Source: Halanaerobiales bacterium
GTDB lineage: Bacteria > Bacillota > Halanaerobiia > Halanaerobiales > Halanaerobiaceae
Length of the DNA stretch: 64,000 bases
NCBI GenBank assembly: GCA_016278485.1
Contig: JADQBT010000008.1
Coordinates: 1-64,000 of the forward strand
Direction: 5' to 3'
Shown one piece after another: positions 1 through 9,920 of this stretch. The notes beneath the pieces are model-generated. The model was not told the origin of the DNA and did no database searches. It saw nothing but the letters and a program-made list of their open reading frames with translations. Both the position numbers and the translations under genes were made by a program. Every line of letters starts with the position of its first letter. Positions within the stretch are counted from its first letter, which is position 1.

Positions 1-9
1 CTTTAAGGA

Positions 10-81
10 ATCCTCGTTCGTGACTGTTAACGAACGGGCGGGGAGGATGTCAATTGGGGTGTGGCACTTTCCATAGTGCCA
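10..81. other. Structured inverted-repeat region at window edge
   Basis: Two compact hairpins are visible. ATCCTC (10-15) pairs with GAGGAT (43-48) around an inner stem GTTCGT (16-21) / ACGAAC (30-35), and TGGCACT (62-68) pairs with AGTGCCA (75-81). The GC-rich CCCGCCC run with subterminal hairpins recalls the ends of IS200/IS605-type elements, but no transposase is present. The rest of 1-383 is AT-rich, and I see no further gene apart from the small minus-strand reading frame listed next. Confidence 0.3.
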
Positions 82-149
82 TATGAGTCTCGTAATATTA
101 AATATTTTGTACTATTTAAACAGTCTGTAGCAATACTTTGAGTAATCAT
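27..149 (-). CDS. Possible small ORF or gene remnant (40 aa)
   Basis: A 40-codon reading frame starts with ATG six bases after a strong AGGAGGGG site on the minus strand. It ends inside the hairpin region at the window edge, and the last residues read TSSPPVR. I recognise no family. It could be the truncated end of a gene interrupted by an IS200/IS605-like element end, or a chance frame behind a purine-rich stretch. The good ribosome-binding site is the only positive evidence. Confidence 0.22.
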   Translation of the reverse strand: MITQSIATDCLNSTKYLILRDSYGTMESATPQLTSSPPVR

Positions 150-383
150 ATTTAACCCCTCCTCTAATGCTTATAGTTTAGCTTGTTTAATTTAATATAT
201 TTCAATATTGGTAGTTATTGTAACAATATATTGCATGCTTAGTGACCACTGGGTTCTGCGAAAAATGTCGAATAGTTAGAAATAATATAAATTTCAAAAA
301 GGGTTTGGTATTTTTATGTAGAATAGATATTGTTAAATCAATAAAATTATTTTTAACTAATTTTAGAGGAGGCGACCTATTTT

Positions 384-2117
384 ATGCTAAAAAAAATCAA
401 ACAAAGCATTAAGTGGAAATTAGTAATAATCGTGGTTTTAATCATTACTGCCCTTATATCATTTTTAAGTTTTATATTTTATCAAGATTTGAAAGAAAAT
501 TTATATAATGAAAAAAGGCATCGGCTGATGAATTTAACTGACTCAGCTATGGGTGTTCTTACATATTATCATAACCTTGTTGAAAATGGTGAGTTAACAA
601 GTGAACAGGCAAAGAATAAAGCTAAGAATCAAATTAAAACAATGTTATATGGAGATAATAATCAGGATTATTTTTGGATTAATGATCATCAACCTAAAAT
701 GATCATGCACCCCTTTAAACCGGGATTAATAGATGAAGATTTATCTAATATTAAAGATAAAAAAGGAGATTTTATCTTTAATAACTTTGTAGAAGTTGTA
801 GAGGAAAAAGAGCAAGGGTTTGTTGAATACTACTGGCAATATTATGATGATGTGGATAGAGTGGAACCTAAATTATCTTATGTTAGTGGTTTTGAACCAT
901 GGAATTGGATTATAGGAACAGGAATATATATAAATGATATTAATGAAACACTAGATGCACTTAGGAATAGATTAATCATTATGGCCCTTATTTCATTGTT
1001 GCTCAGTACGTCTTTAGTATATTACTTTTCCAGAAAGATTACAGTTCCGCTAGTTAGTCTACTTGAACAAGCCAAAGTAATATCAGATGGTGATTTAAGT
1101 AATAAGGTCCCAGATGAATTAACTGATAAGAGTGATGAAATAGGATCATTGGCACAAGTGTTTGAACAGATGAGGGGCAATTTAAAAAATATCATTGGAA
1201 GTATAGCTGATATTGCAAATAATCTTTCCGCATCTAGTGAAGAACTTTCGGCTTCTAGCCAGGAAATTTCGGCAGCTTCAGAGCAGGTAGGTACCGCAAT
1301 GGAAGAGGTAGCCTCAGGAGCGGAAGAGCAGACAGCTCAAGTTGAAGGAACTACAGTAAATATGGAAAATTTGGATGATCAAATAGATTATGTAGAAAAT
1401 ATGTCCAATGATATGGAAGAACAAGCTACTAAGGTAATGGAAAATATAAAAGAAGGTAATCAATCAATTGAGCATTCAATTAAACAGATACAAGATCTTA
1501 AATCCCAATCTAAAAAAATATCTATTGAAATTAATAAGCTTGGAGATCTTTCTTTGAAAATTGGAGAGATAGTCAAGTTGATAAGTAATATTTCTGAGCA
1601 AACAAATTTACTTGCACTTAATGCAGCTATTGAGGCTGCCCGTGCTGGTGAAGCTGGCAGAGGATTCAGTGTAGTTGCAGAAGAAATAAGGGAGTTAGCA
1701 GAAGATTCATCAGAAGCAACAGAAGAAATTGCAAGCTTGATAAAGCAAATACAGAATGGTGTTGAATCGACTGTATCTCAAATGGAAAATACTGAGCAAG
1801 TGGTTGAAAATAGTGTTGATTCCATTCATATTACTGAAACCAACTATAAAGAGATAAAAGAAGCTGCAAATAGTTTGGAAGATTTAATTGAAAAAGTAAC
1901 AACTAAAACGCAAGAAATGTCTGATAATGGTGATATAGTTAGGAAAGCGATGGCTGAAATAGCTTCAGTTAGTGAAGAGGCTGCTAGTAATTCTGAAGAG
2001 GTCGCAGCATCAAGTGAGGAGCAAAGTGCCTCAACTTATGAGATTGTGAAAGCTTCAGAGAGTCTTTCAGAAATGGCGCAGGAGTTATCTGAAACGATAA
2101 ATCAATTCAAACTGTAA
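384..2117 (+). CDS. Methyl-accepting chemotaxis protein, single Cache sensor
   Basis: Transmembrane chemoreceptor of 577 aa that feeds CheA/CheW. Order: short cytoplasmic N-terminus, membrane helix about residues 12-33, extracytoplasmic sCache_2 domain about 35-190 with the family motif DYFWIND (95-101) followed by MIMHP, second membrane helix about 195-215, HAMP about 215-272, then a long coiled-coil signalling domain. The hairpin tip [15 protein letters not shown] is the near-invariant kinase-control region. sCache_2 domains usually bind small organic acids; the ligand here is unknown. GGAGG lies 11 bases before the ATG. It is followed by a terminator and is the first of several c-di-GMP and chemotaxis genes. 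Function class certain, ligand unknown. Confidence 0.93.
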   Translation: MLKKIKQSIKWKLVIIVVLIITALISFLSFIFYQDLKENLYNEKRHRLMNLTDSAMGVLTYYHNLVENGELTSEQAKNKAKNQIKTMLYGDNNQDYFWINDHQPKMIMHPFKPGLIDEDLSNIKDKKGDFIFNNFVEVVEEKEQGFVEYYWQYYDDVDRVEPKLSYVSGFEPWNWIIGTGIYINDINETLDALRNRLIIMALISLLLSTSLVYYFSRKITVPLVSLLEQAKVISDGDLSNKVPDELTDKSDEIGSLAQVFEQMRGNLKNIIGSIADIANNLSASSEELSASSQEISAASEQVGTAMEEVASGAEEQTAQVEGTTVNMENLDDQIDYVENMSNDMEEQATKVMENIKEGNQSIEHSIKQIQDLKSQSKKISIEINKLGDLSLKIGEIVKLISNISEQTNLLALNAAIEAARAGEAGRGFSVVAEEIRELAEDSSEATEEIASLIKQIQNGVESTVSQMENTEQVVENSVDSIHITETNYKEIKEAANSLEDLIEKVTTKTQEMSDNGDIVRKAMAEIASVSEEAASNSEEVAASSEEQSASTYEIVKASESLSEMAQELSETINQFKL

Positions 2118-2157
2118 AAAACTATACTAAAAATTTAATATAATTGCATTTAATGCA

Positions 2158-2213
2158 AACTGGACAATAGATTTAATCTAACCCTTTAAGGTAATCTGTT
2201 GTCCAGTTTTTTT
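2158..2213 (+). terminator. Intrinsic terminator after chemoreceptor gene
   Basis: AACTGGACAA (2158-2167) pairs perfectly with TTGTCCAGTT (2199-2208), followed by a run of T. It ends the first chemoreceptor transcript just before the convergent gene. Confidence 0.85.
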
Positions 2214-2215
2214 AT

Positions 2216-3358
2216 TTATTTTTTTAATTGTAGGGTATTCTCTTCAAATATATTTAGACAAGCAGCAACCACTTTTTGATTGAATTTTTCATTACTATAT
2301 TTTTTAATTTTGTTTAAAGCATAGTTTAGACTAAATGCTCGTCTATGTGGTCTATCTGAAGTCATAGAAACAACTACATCTGCTACTGCTATAATTTTTG
2401 ATTCAATTAATATTTCATTTTTAATTAAACCATGTGGGTATCCAGATCCATCTATTCTTTCATGTTCCTGTAAGATTATTTTTGCTATCGGTTGTTCAAA
2501 ATTAATCTTATCTATCATATTGAAACCAAATTTAGGATGATCTTTAATTAAATTATATTCATTTTTTGTAAGTTTTCCAGGTTTATTTAAAATGTCATTT
2601 GGAACTTTTAACTCACCAATATCGTGCAGTAAACTAGCTATTTTAAGTGTTTGTAATTCTTTAATAGGTAAGCTAAGTTTTTTACCGATTTCGCAAGCTA
2701 AATTCGCAACATTCTGGGAATGGTTCTTTTTATAAGGATTATAAAATTCAGGGGTAGTTGCCAGGGCATTTATTAAAGAACTAACAGGAGTAGTACTTTT
2801 CCCGATTTTTAAATTTGTAATATCTTGTACTGAAGAAACTAAGATAATTTTATCATTAAATAATAAATTAGTTGTTGTTGTTTTTATATCTTTAATTTTA
2901 CCGTTTGCTATTTTATGTTTAAAATAAAACATCTGGTTATCCTTCTTTATTGCTTCTTTCATTATATTCAATAATTTATACTTGGGAAGTGTATTAATAT
3001 CAAAAATTGTTTTATTTAATAATTCCTTCCTGCTATAACCATAAAAAGTTAGGGCTGCAGGACTATGGTCAATTATCTTACCATTATTAGGATCAATAAA
3101 TAATAAGATATTAGGGGTGTTTTTAGAAAAGTAATCCTCGGCACTAATCCGAATATTTGACCTACCAAGCAGATAATCTAATGAAACATCAAAATAATTA
3201 GCAATTTCAATTAAAACATCTGCGGAAGGAAGTCGAGTATTTTGTTCATAATTGGAGATAGTTGATCTACAATACTTCAGTTTTTTTCCTAAGGCATATT
3301 GAGTTAAATTATTTTCTTTTCTTAGTTTTTTTAATATATTTGCGAATGAATTTATCAT
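2216..3358 (-). CDS. XRE-type DNA-binding / PAS / HD-GYP protein
   Basis: A 380-aa fusion of an N-terminal XRE helix-turn-helix (about 5-60), a PAS domain (about 80-185) and a C-terminal HD-GYP c-di-GMP phosphodiesterase-type domain (about 200-375). The start chosen is the ATG seven bases after AAGGAG; a longer frame upstream lacks this site. The HD motif reads HDIGE rather than HDIGK, and the usual HHE-DGSGYP motif reads EHERIDGSGYP, so one canonical metal-site His is Glu. HD-GYP domains normally hydrolyse c-di-GMP with a di- or tri-iron centre; these changes suggest altered or lost activity. A paralogue with the same layout lies at 25249-26376. It may be a transcription factor that reads c-di-GMP directly (inference). 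Confidence 0.88.
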   Translation of the reverse strand: MINSFANILKKLRKENNLTQYALGKKLKYCRSTISNYEQNTRLPSADVLIEIANYFDVSLDYLLGRSNIRISAEDYFSKNTPNILLFIDPNNGKIIDHSPAALTFYGYSRKELLNKTIFDINTLPKYKLLNIMKEAIKKDNQMFYFKHKIANGKIKDIKTTTTNLLFNDKIILVSSVQDITNLKIGKSTTPVSSLINALATTPEFYNPYKKNHSQNVANLACEIGKKLSLPIKELQTLKIASLLHDIGELKVPNDILNKPGKLTKNEYNLIKDHPKFGFNMIDKINFEQPIAKIILQEHERIDGSGYPHGLIKNEILIESKIIAVADVVVSMTSDRPHRRAFSLNYALNKIKKYSNEKFNQKVVAACLNIFEENTLQLKK

Positions 3359-3491
3359 ATTATGCTCCTTATCAGTTTTTATCTTATGATATATAATTTT
3401 CTGTTTTGTAGCAATGTTATATAACACGAATGGCAGGAATGCATACAAAATCAGTCATATATTTTGCATTTTGCTAATTTTAGATAAAAAA

Positions 3492-3504
3492 ACACAAATT
3501 GTGT
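3492..3504. promoter_or_regulatory. 13-bp palindrome, possible operator
   Basis: ACACAAATTGTGT is a perfect inverted repeat. It overlaps a TTGACA hexamer on the minus strand, upstream of the XRE-PAS-HD-GYP gene. A close relative, ACACGATTTGTGT, lies at 5242-5254 before the second chemoreceptor. It could be the binding site of a local regulator such as the adjacent XRE protein; this is inference only. Confidence 0.3.
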
Positions 3505-3667
3505 CAATAAAGTTTATAAAATTAATGAACCATTTTTAATACTATAGTATAGTACTACATGAAGGGTTATATTTGGAAGATTTTAAATAATTAAAACTTT
3601 TTTCGACAAATTTTGACATGAAGTAGATAATCCAGTTATTTAGACTAAATTATAGGTGGTTTTAGAT

Positions 3668-5158
3668 ATGAAACAGGTTTTAGAGAAGAATAAAAATAAT
3701 AATCTTAAACACTTAGCAAATCAAAATTTAATTCAGAAATTAAAAAAAAGCGAAAAAAAATACCGGGCTCTTTTTGAAAACACAGGGACAGCGATTTTTG
3801 TAACAGAGGAAGATACTACAATAACAATGGTAAATAGAGAAATGGAAAAACTAAGTGGCTTCAAAAAAGAAGAAGTTGAAAATAAGATGTGTTGGACTAA
3901 ATTTGTAGCTAAAGAAGAAAAGGCCAAAAAGATGTTGAGATATCATAAAGAAAGACGAAGACTACAAAATAATAATCAAATTCCTATAAAGTATGAATTT
4001 ATATTTAAAACAAAATCAGGATTAGAAAAGTTTGTTATTGCTAATATAGTTTTACTTTCAGACAGTTCACAAAGTATTGTATCACTTGTAGATATAAGTG
4101 GACAAAAAAAGTTTGAACAAAAAATTAATTATATAGCTTATCATGATAATTTAACCGGTCTTTATAATCGAGATTACTTTGAAAAAAAAATAAAAGAAAT
4201 GGATAAAGGAAAATATTTATCCTTGAGTATCATTATGGGGGATGTAAATAGTTTAAAACTTGTTAATGATGCATTTGGTCATAAAAAAGGAGATCAATTA
4301 TTAAAAACAATTGCCGATATAATTAAAAAAGCTTGTCGAAATGAGGATATAATAATTCGCTGGGGAGGAGACGAATTTTTAATTATTTTGCCTAATACTG
4401 ACTATAAAAAGGCTACTAAAATTAGAGAAAAAATAGTTGATGATTGTAGTATCGCAAAATTTGATTTAATTCAGCCAAGTATAGCGCTTGGAGTGGCTAC
4501 AAAAACAGATATTAATCAAGATATACAAAATATAATCAAAAATGCAGAAAAATGGGTTTATAAAAATAAATTAGTTGAGAGTAATAGTGTTAGAAGTTCA
4601 ATTTTAAAAACTTTAGAAGAAACTCTTTTGCTAAAAAATTATGAAACTGAAGAACATGCTCGCAGAGCAAAAGTTTTGTCAATTAAGATGGGAAAAGCCT
4701 TAAATCTTTCCAATAACGAAATAGATGAGTTAATCTTGCTTGCTGGATTACATGATATAGGTAAGATAGCTATTAGTGAAGAAATTTTATTGAAACCAGG
4801 CTCTTTAACTAAAAAAGAATGGGAGATCATTAAAAAACATTCTGAGATAGGATATCGAATAGCTAATGCATCTCCAGAGTTGGCTTCTATTTCAAAGGGG
4901 ATTTTACATCACCATGAATGGTGGAATGGATCAGGTTATCCATCAGGATTAGAAGGTGAGAAAATACCTCTTGTTTCTCGTATTATATCAATAGTAGATG
5001 CCTATGACGTTATGACACATAAAAGACCTTATAAGGAAGCTTTAACTATTAAATGCGCTATTGAAGAATTAATAAGCTGTGCAGGAATACAATTTGATCC
5101 CAACTTAGTTACAATCTTTATAAATCAAGTGGTAGAGTATAAAAATTTAAGAATGTAA
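3668..5158 (+). CDS. PAS-GGDEF-HD-GYP dual c-di-GMP enzyme
   Basis: Soluble 496-aa protein with PAS (about 25-150), diguanylate cyclase GGDEF and C-terminal HD-GYP domains. The cyclase signature is intact (RWGGDEF) with an RNED product-inhibition site just upstream, so it should convert two GTP to c-di-GMP. The HD-GYP part has HDIGK and HHEWWNGSGYP; the usual DGSGYP Asp is Asn, so hydrolase activity is less certain. Start: ATG eight bases after AGGTGG; a GTG four codons earlier overlaps that site and is less likely. No membrane segment is seen, so it is probably cytoplasmic. It is divergent from the XRE-PAS-HD-GYP gene. Confidence 0.92.
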   Translation: MKQVLEKNKNNNLKHLANQNLIQKLKKSEKKYRALFENTGTAIFVTEEDTTITMVNREMEKLSGFKKEEVENKMCWTKFVAKEEKAKKMLRYHKERRRLQNNNQIPIKYEFIFKTKSGLEKFVIANIVLLSDSSQSIVSLVDISGQKKFEQKINYIAYHDNLTGLYNRDYFEKKIKEMDKGKYLSLSIIMGDVNSLKLVNDAFGHKKGDQLLKTIADIIKKACRNEDIIIRWGGDEFLIILPNTDYKKATKIREKIVDDCSIAKFDLIQPSIALGVATKTDINQDIQNIIKNAEKWVYKNKLVESNSVRSSILKTLEETLLLKNYETEEHARRAKVLSIKMGKALNLSNNEIDELILLAGLHDIGKIAISEEILLKPGSLTKKEWEIIKKHSEIGYRIANASPELASISKGILHHHEWWNGSGYPSGLEGEKIPLVSRIISIVDAYDVMTHKRPYKEALTIKCAIEELISCAGIQFDPNLVTIFINQVVEYKNLRM

Positions 5159-5241
5159 AGTTTAATAATAAATGAGCAATAGAATGAAAAATATATTTTT
5201 AATAGTTAGTGAGGTATTGAATATTTTTTTACAAAACTAAT

Positions 5242-5254
5242 ACACGATTTGTGT
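5242..5254. promoter_or_regulatory. Second copy of ACAC-N5-GTGT palindrome
   Basis: ACACGATTTGTGT matches the element at 3492-3504 in 11 of 13 positions. It lies 38 bases before the second chemoreceptor gene. Sharing between two signalling genes hints at common control, but two copies are weak evidence. Confidence 0.25.
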
Positions 5255-5291
5255 AGTTAAGTTTTTATGTAGTTAAAGGGGGAAGTTAAAA

Positions 5292-7265
5292 ATGTTAAAT
5301 AGTCTAAAAAGTAAAATGATAATTATTATAAGTATTTTGGTACTGATATTAATGGGAGGAAGTTCGCTAATATTATATAATCAGACTTCTAATATTATGC
5401 AACAATCTACATTCGATAGTGCAACTAATAGTGCTAAACAGAATGCAAAAATTGTATCTGAATGGTTATCAGGAATCAAAATACAAATAGAAGGTTTTGC
5501 CAATATAGATAAAATTAAAAGTATGAATTGGGCAAAACAAGAAGGTTATCTAAAGCAAATAAATAATCCTAACTTAGAATCTATTTTAGTAACTGATAAA
5601 AGTGGACAAGGAAATGTACTTAGAGGAGGGACAGTAGATATATCTGACCGTGATTACTTTAACAAAGTAATACGTACAGAATCTACCGCAATATCTATAC
5701 CGACAATAAGTAAAATTAGTGGTAAAAATGTGATTATAGTTGCAAGTCCTATTTTTAATGAAAATAATAAACTGGTAGGGGTTATTGGTGGCACCGTTAA
5801 AAGTGAGTATCTTCAAGAACTTATTAAAGATATGAATATAAAAAGCTTTGGGTATGGTTGGATAATTGATGATAATATGAATACTATTGCTCATCCTGAT
5901 GAGAAATATATAGGTAATAAAAATATATTTAATGGAGCACCCCAATTAAGAAAACTAGCTGAAGAGATGGTACAGGGGAATACTGATATTGGCCAATATG
6001 AATATAATGGTGTTGATAAACAATTAGCTTATGCCCCTATTGATTTAAATGGATGGAGTATTGCTATGACTGCTAATACTAGTGATGTCTTATCGGAACT
6101 TAATACAATCAAAAATTTTAGTCTTTGGGTTGGTATTATTGGTCTATTAATTGGGATAACAATTTCATATTTTATAGCTAACAATATAGCTAAACCAATT
6201 ACAGACGCCACTGAACATGCAGAAGTTCTCGCAGAAGGAGATTTTACTAAGAATGTACCAGAAGTATTTTTAGCTAGAAAAGATGAGATAGGGAGATTAG
6301 CCAAGTCATTTCAAAAAACAACAGTGAATTTAAAAAATATGGTCGGTAAAGTCATGGAAATTTCCAATCAGGTAGCTGCTTCTAGTGAACAATTATCAGC
6401 TTCAGGTGATCAGGTGGGAGAGGCAGCACAGGAAGTAAGTAGTGCTATTCAGGATGTGGCTTCTGGTGCAGAAGAACAGTCTGCACAGATGGAAGCTACC
6501 AGCGATAATATTAGTAGCCTTATACAACAAATAAATGATGTAGGGGAAACTTCTAGTAAAATGAATAAATCGGCAGATGATGTTCTGGGTAGCATAAAAA
6601 AAGGTAATAATTCTCTTACTATTTCTATTGAAAAAGTCAATAATGTGAAGCAAGATTCAAATGAGATAGCCGAGACTATCCATACTCTTGGAAAGTTATC
6701 TGAAGAAATAGGGGATATTATAGATTTAATAAATGGCATTGCAGCTCAAACAAATTTATTAGCCTTAAATGCAGCTATAGAGGCAGCTAGAGCTGGAGAA
6801 GCTGGAAGAGGTTTCAGTGTGGTAGCAGATGAAATTAGGGAATTAGCTGAAGAATCTTCTAATTCAACAGAAAAAATCGATGGATTGATTAAAAAGATTC
6901 AAATTAGTGTAAATAGTGCAGTAGTAAAAATGGATGATAGTGCAAAAATTGTTGATCAAAGTGTTGACGCGATAGAAGAAACCGGAGAATCATTTGCTGA
7001 AATTAGCACTGCTTCAGAGAAATTATTAAATTTAATTGGCAAAATTTCAGCCATGGCTCAAGAGATGTCTGCAAATAGTCAGGAAGTTAGTGATGCAGTT
7101 CATCAGGTAGCGTCTGTTAGTCAAGAAGCGGCTAGTAATTCAGAAGAGGTGGCAGCTGCTAGTGAAGAACAAAATGCTTCAACGGAAGAGATTATATCAG
7201 CATCCAATGAATTAGCTGAAATGGCCAATCAGTTATCAGAGACTATTAATCAATTTAAAATATAA
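5292..7265 (+). CDS. Methyl-accepting chemotaxis protein, double Cache sensor
   Basis: Chemoreceptor of 657 aa. Membrane helix about 9-31, extracytoplasmic dCache_1 domain about 40-270 (the segment [10 protein letters not shown] is typical of this fold), second helix about 275-300, HAMP about 300-355 and a methyl-accepting signalling domain with the hairpin tip [15 protein letters not shown]. The last residues are nearly identical to those of the first chemoreceptor in this window, ending NQFK plus one hydrophobic residue, so the two are paralogues with different sensors. dCache_1 domains commonly bind amino acids; the ligand here is unknown. A GGGGGAAG site precedes the ATG. Confidence 0.93.
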   Translation: MLNSLKSKMIIIISILVLILMGGSSLILYNQTSNIMQQSTFDSATNSAKQNAKIVSEWLSGIKIQIEGFANIDKIKSMNWAKQEGYLKQINNPNLESILVTDKSGQGNVLRGGTVDISDRDYFNKVIRTESTAISIPTISKISGKNVIIVASPIFNENNKLVGVIGGTVKSEYLQELIKDMNIKSFGYGWIIDDNMNTIAHPDEKYIGNKNIFNGAPQLRKLAEEMVQGNTDIGQYEYNGVDKQLAYAPIDLNGWSIAMTANTSDVLSELNTIKNFSLWVGIIGLLIGITISYFIANNIAKPITDATEHAEVLAEGDFTKNVPEVFLARKDEIGRLAKSFQKTTVNLKNMVGKVMEISNQVAASSEQLSASGDQVGEAAQEVSSAIQDVASGAEEQSAQMEATSDNISSLIQQINDVGETSSKMNKSADDVLGSIKKGNNSLTISIEKVNNVKQDSNEIAETIHTLGKLSEEIGDIIDLINGIAAQTNLLALNAAIEAARAGEAGRGFSVVADEIRELAEESSNSTEKIDGLIKKIQISVNSAVVKMDDSAKIVDQSVDAIEETGESFAEISTASEKLLNLIGKISAMAQEMSANSQEVSDAVHQVASVSQEAASNSEEVAAASEEQNASTEEIISASNELAEMANQLSETINQFKI

Positions 7266-7461
7266 ATGGTCATTACAAATCCTTAGTTTAATTCATAAAA
7301 AATAAATGTTAATTATCGATTTTTCGTGTAAAAAGTCATGAAAAACTAAATTTTCAAAAAAAAGCAGGAACCCTTTATAAATAGTAGAAGTAATTATTAT
7401 CGATAATTCTGAAATTTGTGGTTTTCTTTAGAAGTGAAATTAATGAAAAACCAATATTTAG

Positions 7462-7596
7462 TTAGAAGTTGAACGAGTAAACTTTGATGAATATATTAAA
7501 ATTACGGCATTAAAAGTAATAGTTGATGGGTATTTAGGCTTATGGAATCCAGAAGAGCCTATCGAATTATGTAACAGTAAATTAACAACGTTATAA
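7462..7596 (+). pseudogene. Possible gene remnant in 349-base intergenic stretch
   Basis: A 44-codon open stretch without a start codon reads as plausible protein (for example DGYLGLWNPEEPIELC) and stops just before the ribosome-binding site of the next gene. I recognise no family. The remainder of 7266-7614 is AT-rich, with a GCAGGAA element at 7364-7370 that may be part of a sporulation-type or alternative promoter. It could be a decayed gene or a chance frame. Confidence 0.2.
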
Positions 7597-7614
7597 AGGG
7601 GGATATCAGAGAGA

Positions 7615-9660
7615 ATGAGTGACTTAGAAGTTGATCATAAAGAAATACAATTAGACCATGTACAAAAGTGGCAAAATATTGTTGACAATCTAGCTGATAT
7701 TATGGGAGTTGCTGATGCATTAATAACAAGAGTAGATCATCCTTATCTTGAAGTCTTTAAATCGAGCAATAATCAAGATAACATTTTTCATGAAAGTTAT
7801 CGGGTTGAACTTACTGGACATTATTGTGAAGAGGTTATTAGAAATGATAAAAAGATAATTATTTCTAATGCTCTACAAGAAGTAAAATGGAAAAATTATC
7901 CTGAAGCGAAAAATGGATTAATTTCATATTTAGGTTTACCACTTAAATGGCCTGATAATTCTATTTTTGGAACCCTCTGTGTACATGATACAAAAGAAAA
8001 TAACTTTAGTCAAAAATTACAAATACTAATGGATCAATTTAAAGAACTCATTGAATCTCATTTGAAAATAATATATCAAAATGAAGAAGTAATAAAAACT
8101 AGCGATAAATATAAAACAATATTTAATAAAGCTCCGATTGGAATTTTTAAAACAACATCAAAAGGAAAAGTTTCTTCTATTAATCCAACAATGGCAAAGA
8201 TGTTAGGGTGTTCAAGTGTAGCAGAAGCATTGGAGTATTATCAAAATATTTCACAAGATCTCTATATTAATCCTGAACGAAGAGAGGAATTTATATATCG
8301 ATTAGAAAATAAGGCTGAAGTAAAGAGTTTTGAATATGAAGCAGTACAGATAAATGGAAGTCGTATTTGGATAAGTATGAATGCGAGAATTAGCAAGAGA
8401 TTTAAAGATGGATCTTACGAAATTGATGGTTTTGCATTTGATATCACGGAGAGTAAATTAGCTGAGGAAAGATTAAGAAAGCAAAGGGAAGAACTACAAA
8501 TAGCTTATGAACAATTAACAGCTTATAGTCAAGAAGTAACTGCAATGAATGAAGAACTTGACGAATCAATGCAGGAAATAAGAAATTATAACAAACGTTT
8601 TACAAATATGATAAATATTGTTTCTAATTTAGATGAAAGTTATAGAAATGATGATAAAAGTTTTCTGTCTTATTTATTAAAGAGTGCAATTTCAATAGTT
8701 CCTGAAGCAGATTATGGAATGATAGTTACTTTTGAAAATGAGAATTGTGACTTTATAGATTCAGTTGGACATGATGTATTATTATTGAGGAGATGTGAAT
8801 TAAAAAAGGAAATATTTATTAATAATAGTAATAGTGATGTTTATACTTCAGCTGAATATCCAATTAAATTTGATTATTTATCATCTAAAGAAAAAATATT
8901 TAGTAAAGCATTAAAACCAATTAGTAGATCTATTTATATTAATATAACCATTAGAAATAATGTAGTTGGTAGAATTAATCTTGATATAGCAGCAGGAAGT
9001 AATAAAGATTTTACTAAAAATACAAAACAATTGTTAATTTCATTTGCCACTTTAGCGTCTTCGTTTTTTTCATTTCAACAATATAGCAAATTACAGAAGG
9101 GCTTTAATAAAGAATTAATAACTTCAACCACTAAACTATTAGAAATTTATGATGGATACACAAGTGGACACTCAGAAAATGTAGCGAATTTAGCAATAAA
9201 GATTGCTGAAACTATGGGACTATCTAAAAAAGCGATTGAAGATACTTATTGGACAGGAATGTTACATGATGTGGGCAAATTATTAATTCCACTTGAAATT
9301 TTAAATAAAAAGGGACCTTTAACAGAAGAGGAATATGAATTAGTGAAAAATCATCCTGTATGGGGATATTTGACATTGAGCAAGTCAGATACTTTGGGAC
9401 ATATTGGCAAATATATTTTACATCACCATGAGAGATGGGACGGGACAGGATACCCTGATAATTTGTGTGGCGATGAAATACCTTTGGTCTCTCAAATTTT
9501 ATCTCTAGCTGATAGCTGGGATGCAATGACTTCTAATCGTGCTTATAGAGATGCACTGCCAAAAGAAGCTGCGCTTAAAGAGATTAGGAATAACAGAGGT
9601 AAGCAATTTATGCCCGAAGTAACTGATGTATTTCTTAAAATGATTGACAGTTGGCAATAA
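7615..9660 (+). CDS. GAF-PAS-coiled coil-GAF-like-HD-GYP phosphodiesterase
   Basis: Cytoplasmic 681-aa sensor enzyme. Order: GAF-like domain (about 15-165), PAS (about 165-285), charged coiled coil (about 280-330), a second weak GAF-like domain (about 335-495), and a C-terminal HD-GYP domain (about 500-681). The catalytic motifs are canonical: HDVGK, then HHHERWDGTGYP. It should hydrolyse c-di-GMP, and is the most likely genuine phosphodiesterase of the HD-GYP set in this window. The ATG follows a GGGGG tract by about 14 bases, with a closer GAGAG. It ends in a hairpin before the riboswitch-controlled operon. Confidence 0.9.
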   Translation: MSDLEVDHKEIQLDHVQKWQNIVDNLADIMGVADALITRVDHPYLEVFKSSNNQDNIFHESYRVELTGHYCEEVIRNDKKIIISNALQEVKWKNYPEAKNGLISYLGLPLKWPDNSIFGTLCVHDTKENNFSQKLQILMDQFKELIESHLKIIYQNEEVIKTSDKYKTIFNKAPIGIFKTTSKGKVSSINPTMAKMLGCSSVAEALEYYQNISQDLYINPERREEFIYRLENKAEVKSFEYEAVQINGSRIWISMNARISKRFKDGSYEIDGFAFDITESKLAEERLRKQREELQIAYEQLTAYSQEVTAMNEELDESMQEIRNYNKRFTNMINIVSNLDESYRNDDKSFLSYLLKSAISIVPEADYGMIVTFENENCDFIDSVGHDVLLLRRCELKKEIFINNSNSDVYTSAEYPIKFDYLSSKEKIFSKALKPISRSIYINITIRNNVVGRINLDIAAGSNKDFTKNTKQLLISFATLASSFFSFQQYSKLQKGFNKELITSTTKLLEIYDGYTSGHSENVANLAIKIAETMGLSKKAIEDTYWTGMLHDVGKLLIPLEILNKKGPLTEEEYELVKNHPVWGYLTLSKSDTLGHIGKYILHHHERWDGTGYPDNLCGDEIPLVSQILSLADSWDAMTSNRAYRDALPKEAALKEIRNNRGKQFMPEVTDVFLKMIDSWQ

Positions 9661-9662
9661 TT

Positions 9663-9696
9663 ATCTCCCGGTTAATTTTTAATCAGGAGATTTGTT
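9663..9696 (+). terminator. Probable terminator after HD-GYP gene
   Basis: ATCTCC (9663-9668) pairs with GGAGAT (9686-9691), followed by a short T-rich tail. The six-base stem with a long AT loop makes it a modest terminator. Confidence 0.5.
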
Positions 9697-9775
9697 GTGT
9701 AAATAAAGGACTTTTTTACTAATTAGCGAATAAATATATAAGAACAGAAAAATACAAAAAAGAATATTTTTCGAT

Positions 9776-9852
9776 AAGAAAAGGCAAACCTATCGTGAGG
9801 TAGGGACGCAAAGCTATGGGTCTAAAAAACTATGATTGCCAGGCTACCGATT
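9776..9852 (+). ncRNA. c-di-GMP-I (GEMM) riboswitch aptamer
   Basis: The conserved core elements of the GEMM motif occur in order: GGCAAACC, GGGACGCAAAGC, a GGGTCTAA stretch, and GATTGCCAGGCTACCG. This RNA binds c-di-GMP. It precedes a GGDEF-EAL gene, so the second messenger probably controls the synthesis of a protein that degrades it. A terminator-like hairpin follows directly. Confidence 0.93.
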
Positions 9853-9855
9853 ACT

Positions 9856-9892
9856 ATTCCCTTTGGCATTATTGGCTTTAGGGATTTTTTAT
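9856..9892 (+). terminator. Riboswitch expression-platform terminator
   Basis: An imperfect hairpin pairs CCCT with AGGG and an inner GGC-containing stem, and is followed by six T (9885-9890). Its place between aptamer and gene fits transcription attenuation by c-di-GMP. Whether the ligand turns the gene on or off cannot be read from the sequence alone. Confidence 0.6.
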
Positions 9893-9920
9893 TTTAGCAG
9901 AATAGTTGGGGGTATTTATT

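Noticed and set aside
1-120. Known riboswitch at the window start
   Set aside because: The hairpins are clear, but none of the conserved cores I know (c-di-GMP, cobalamin, SAM, THF, ZTP and others) match.
2216-3448. Longer start for the XRE-PAS-HD-GYP protein
   Set aside because: The extra 30 residues lack a ribosome-binding site and do not occur in the paralogue; AAGGAG lies right before the internal ATG.
6029-6739. Minus-strand ORFs within the second chemoreceptor gene
   Set aside because: They are shadows of the repetitive coiled-coil coding sequence and encode no recognisable domain.
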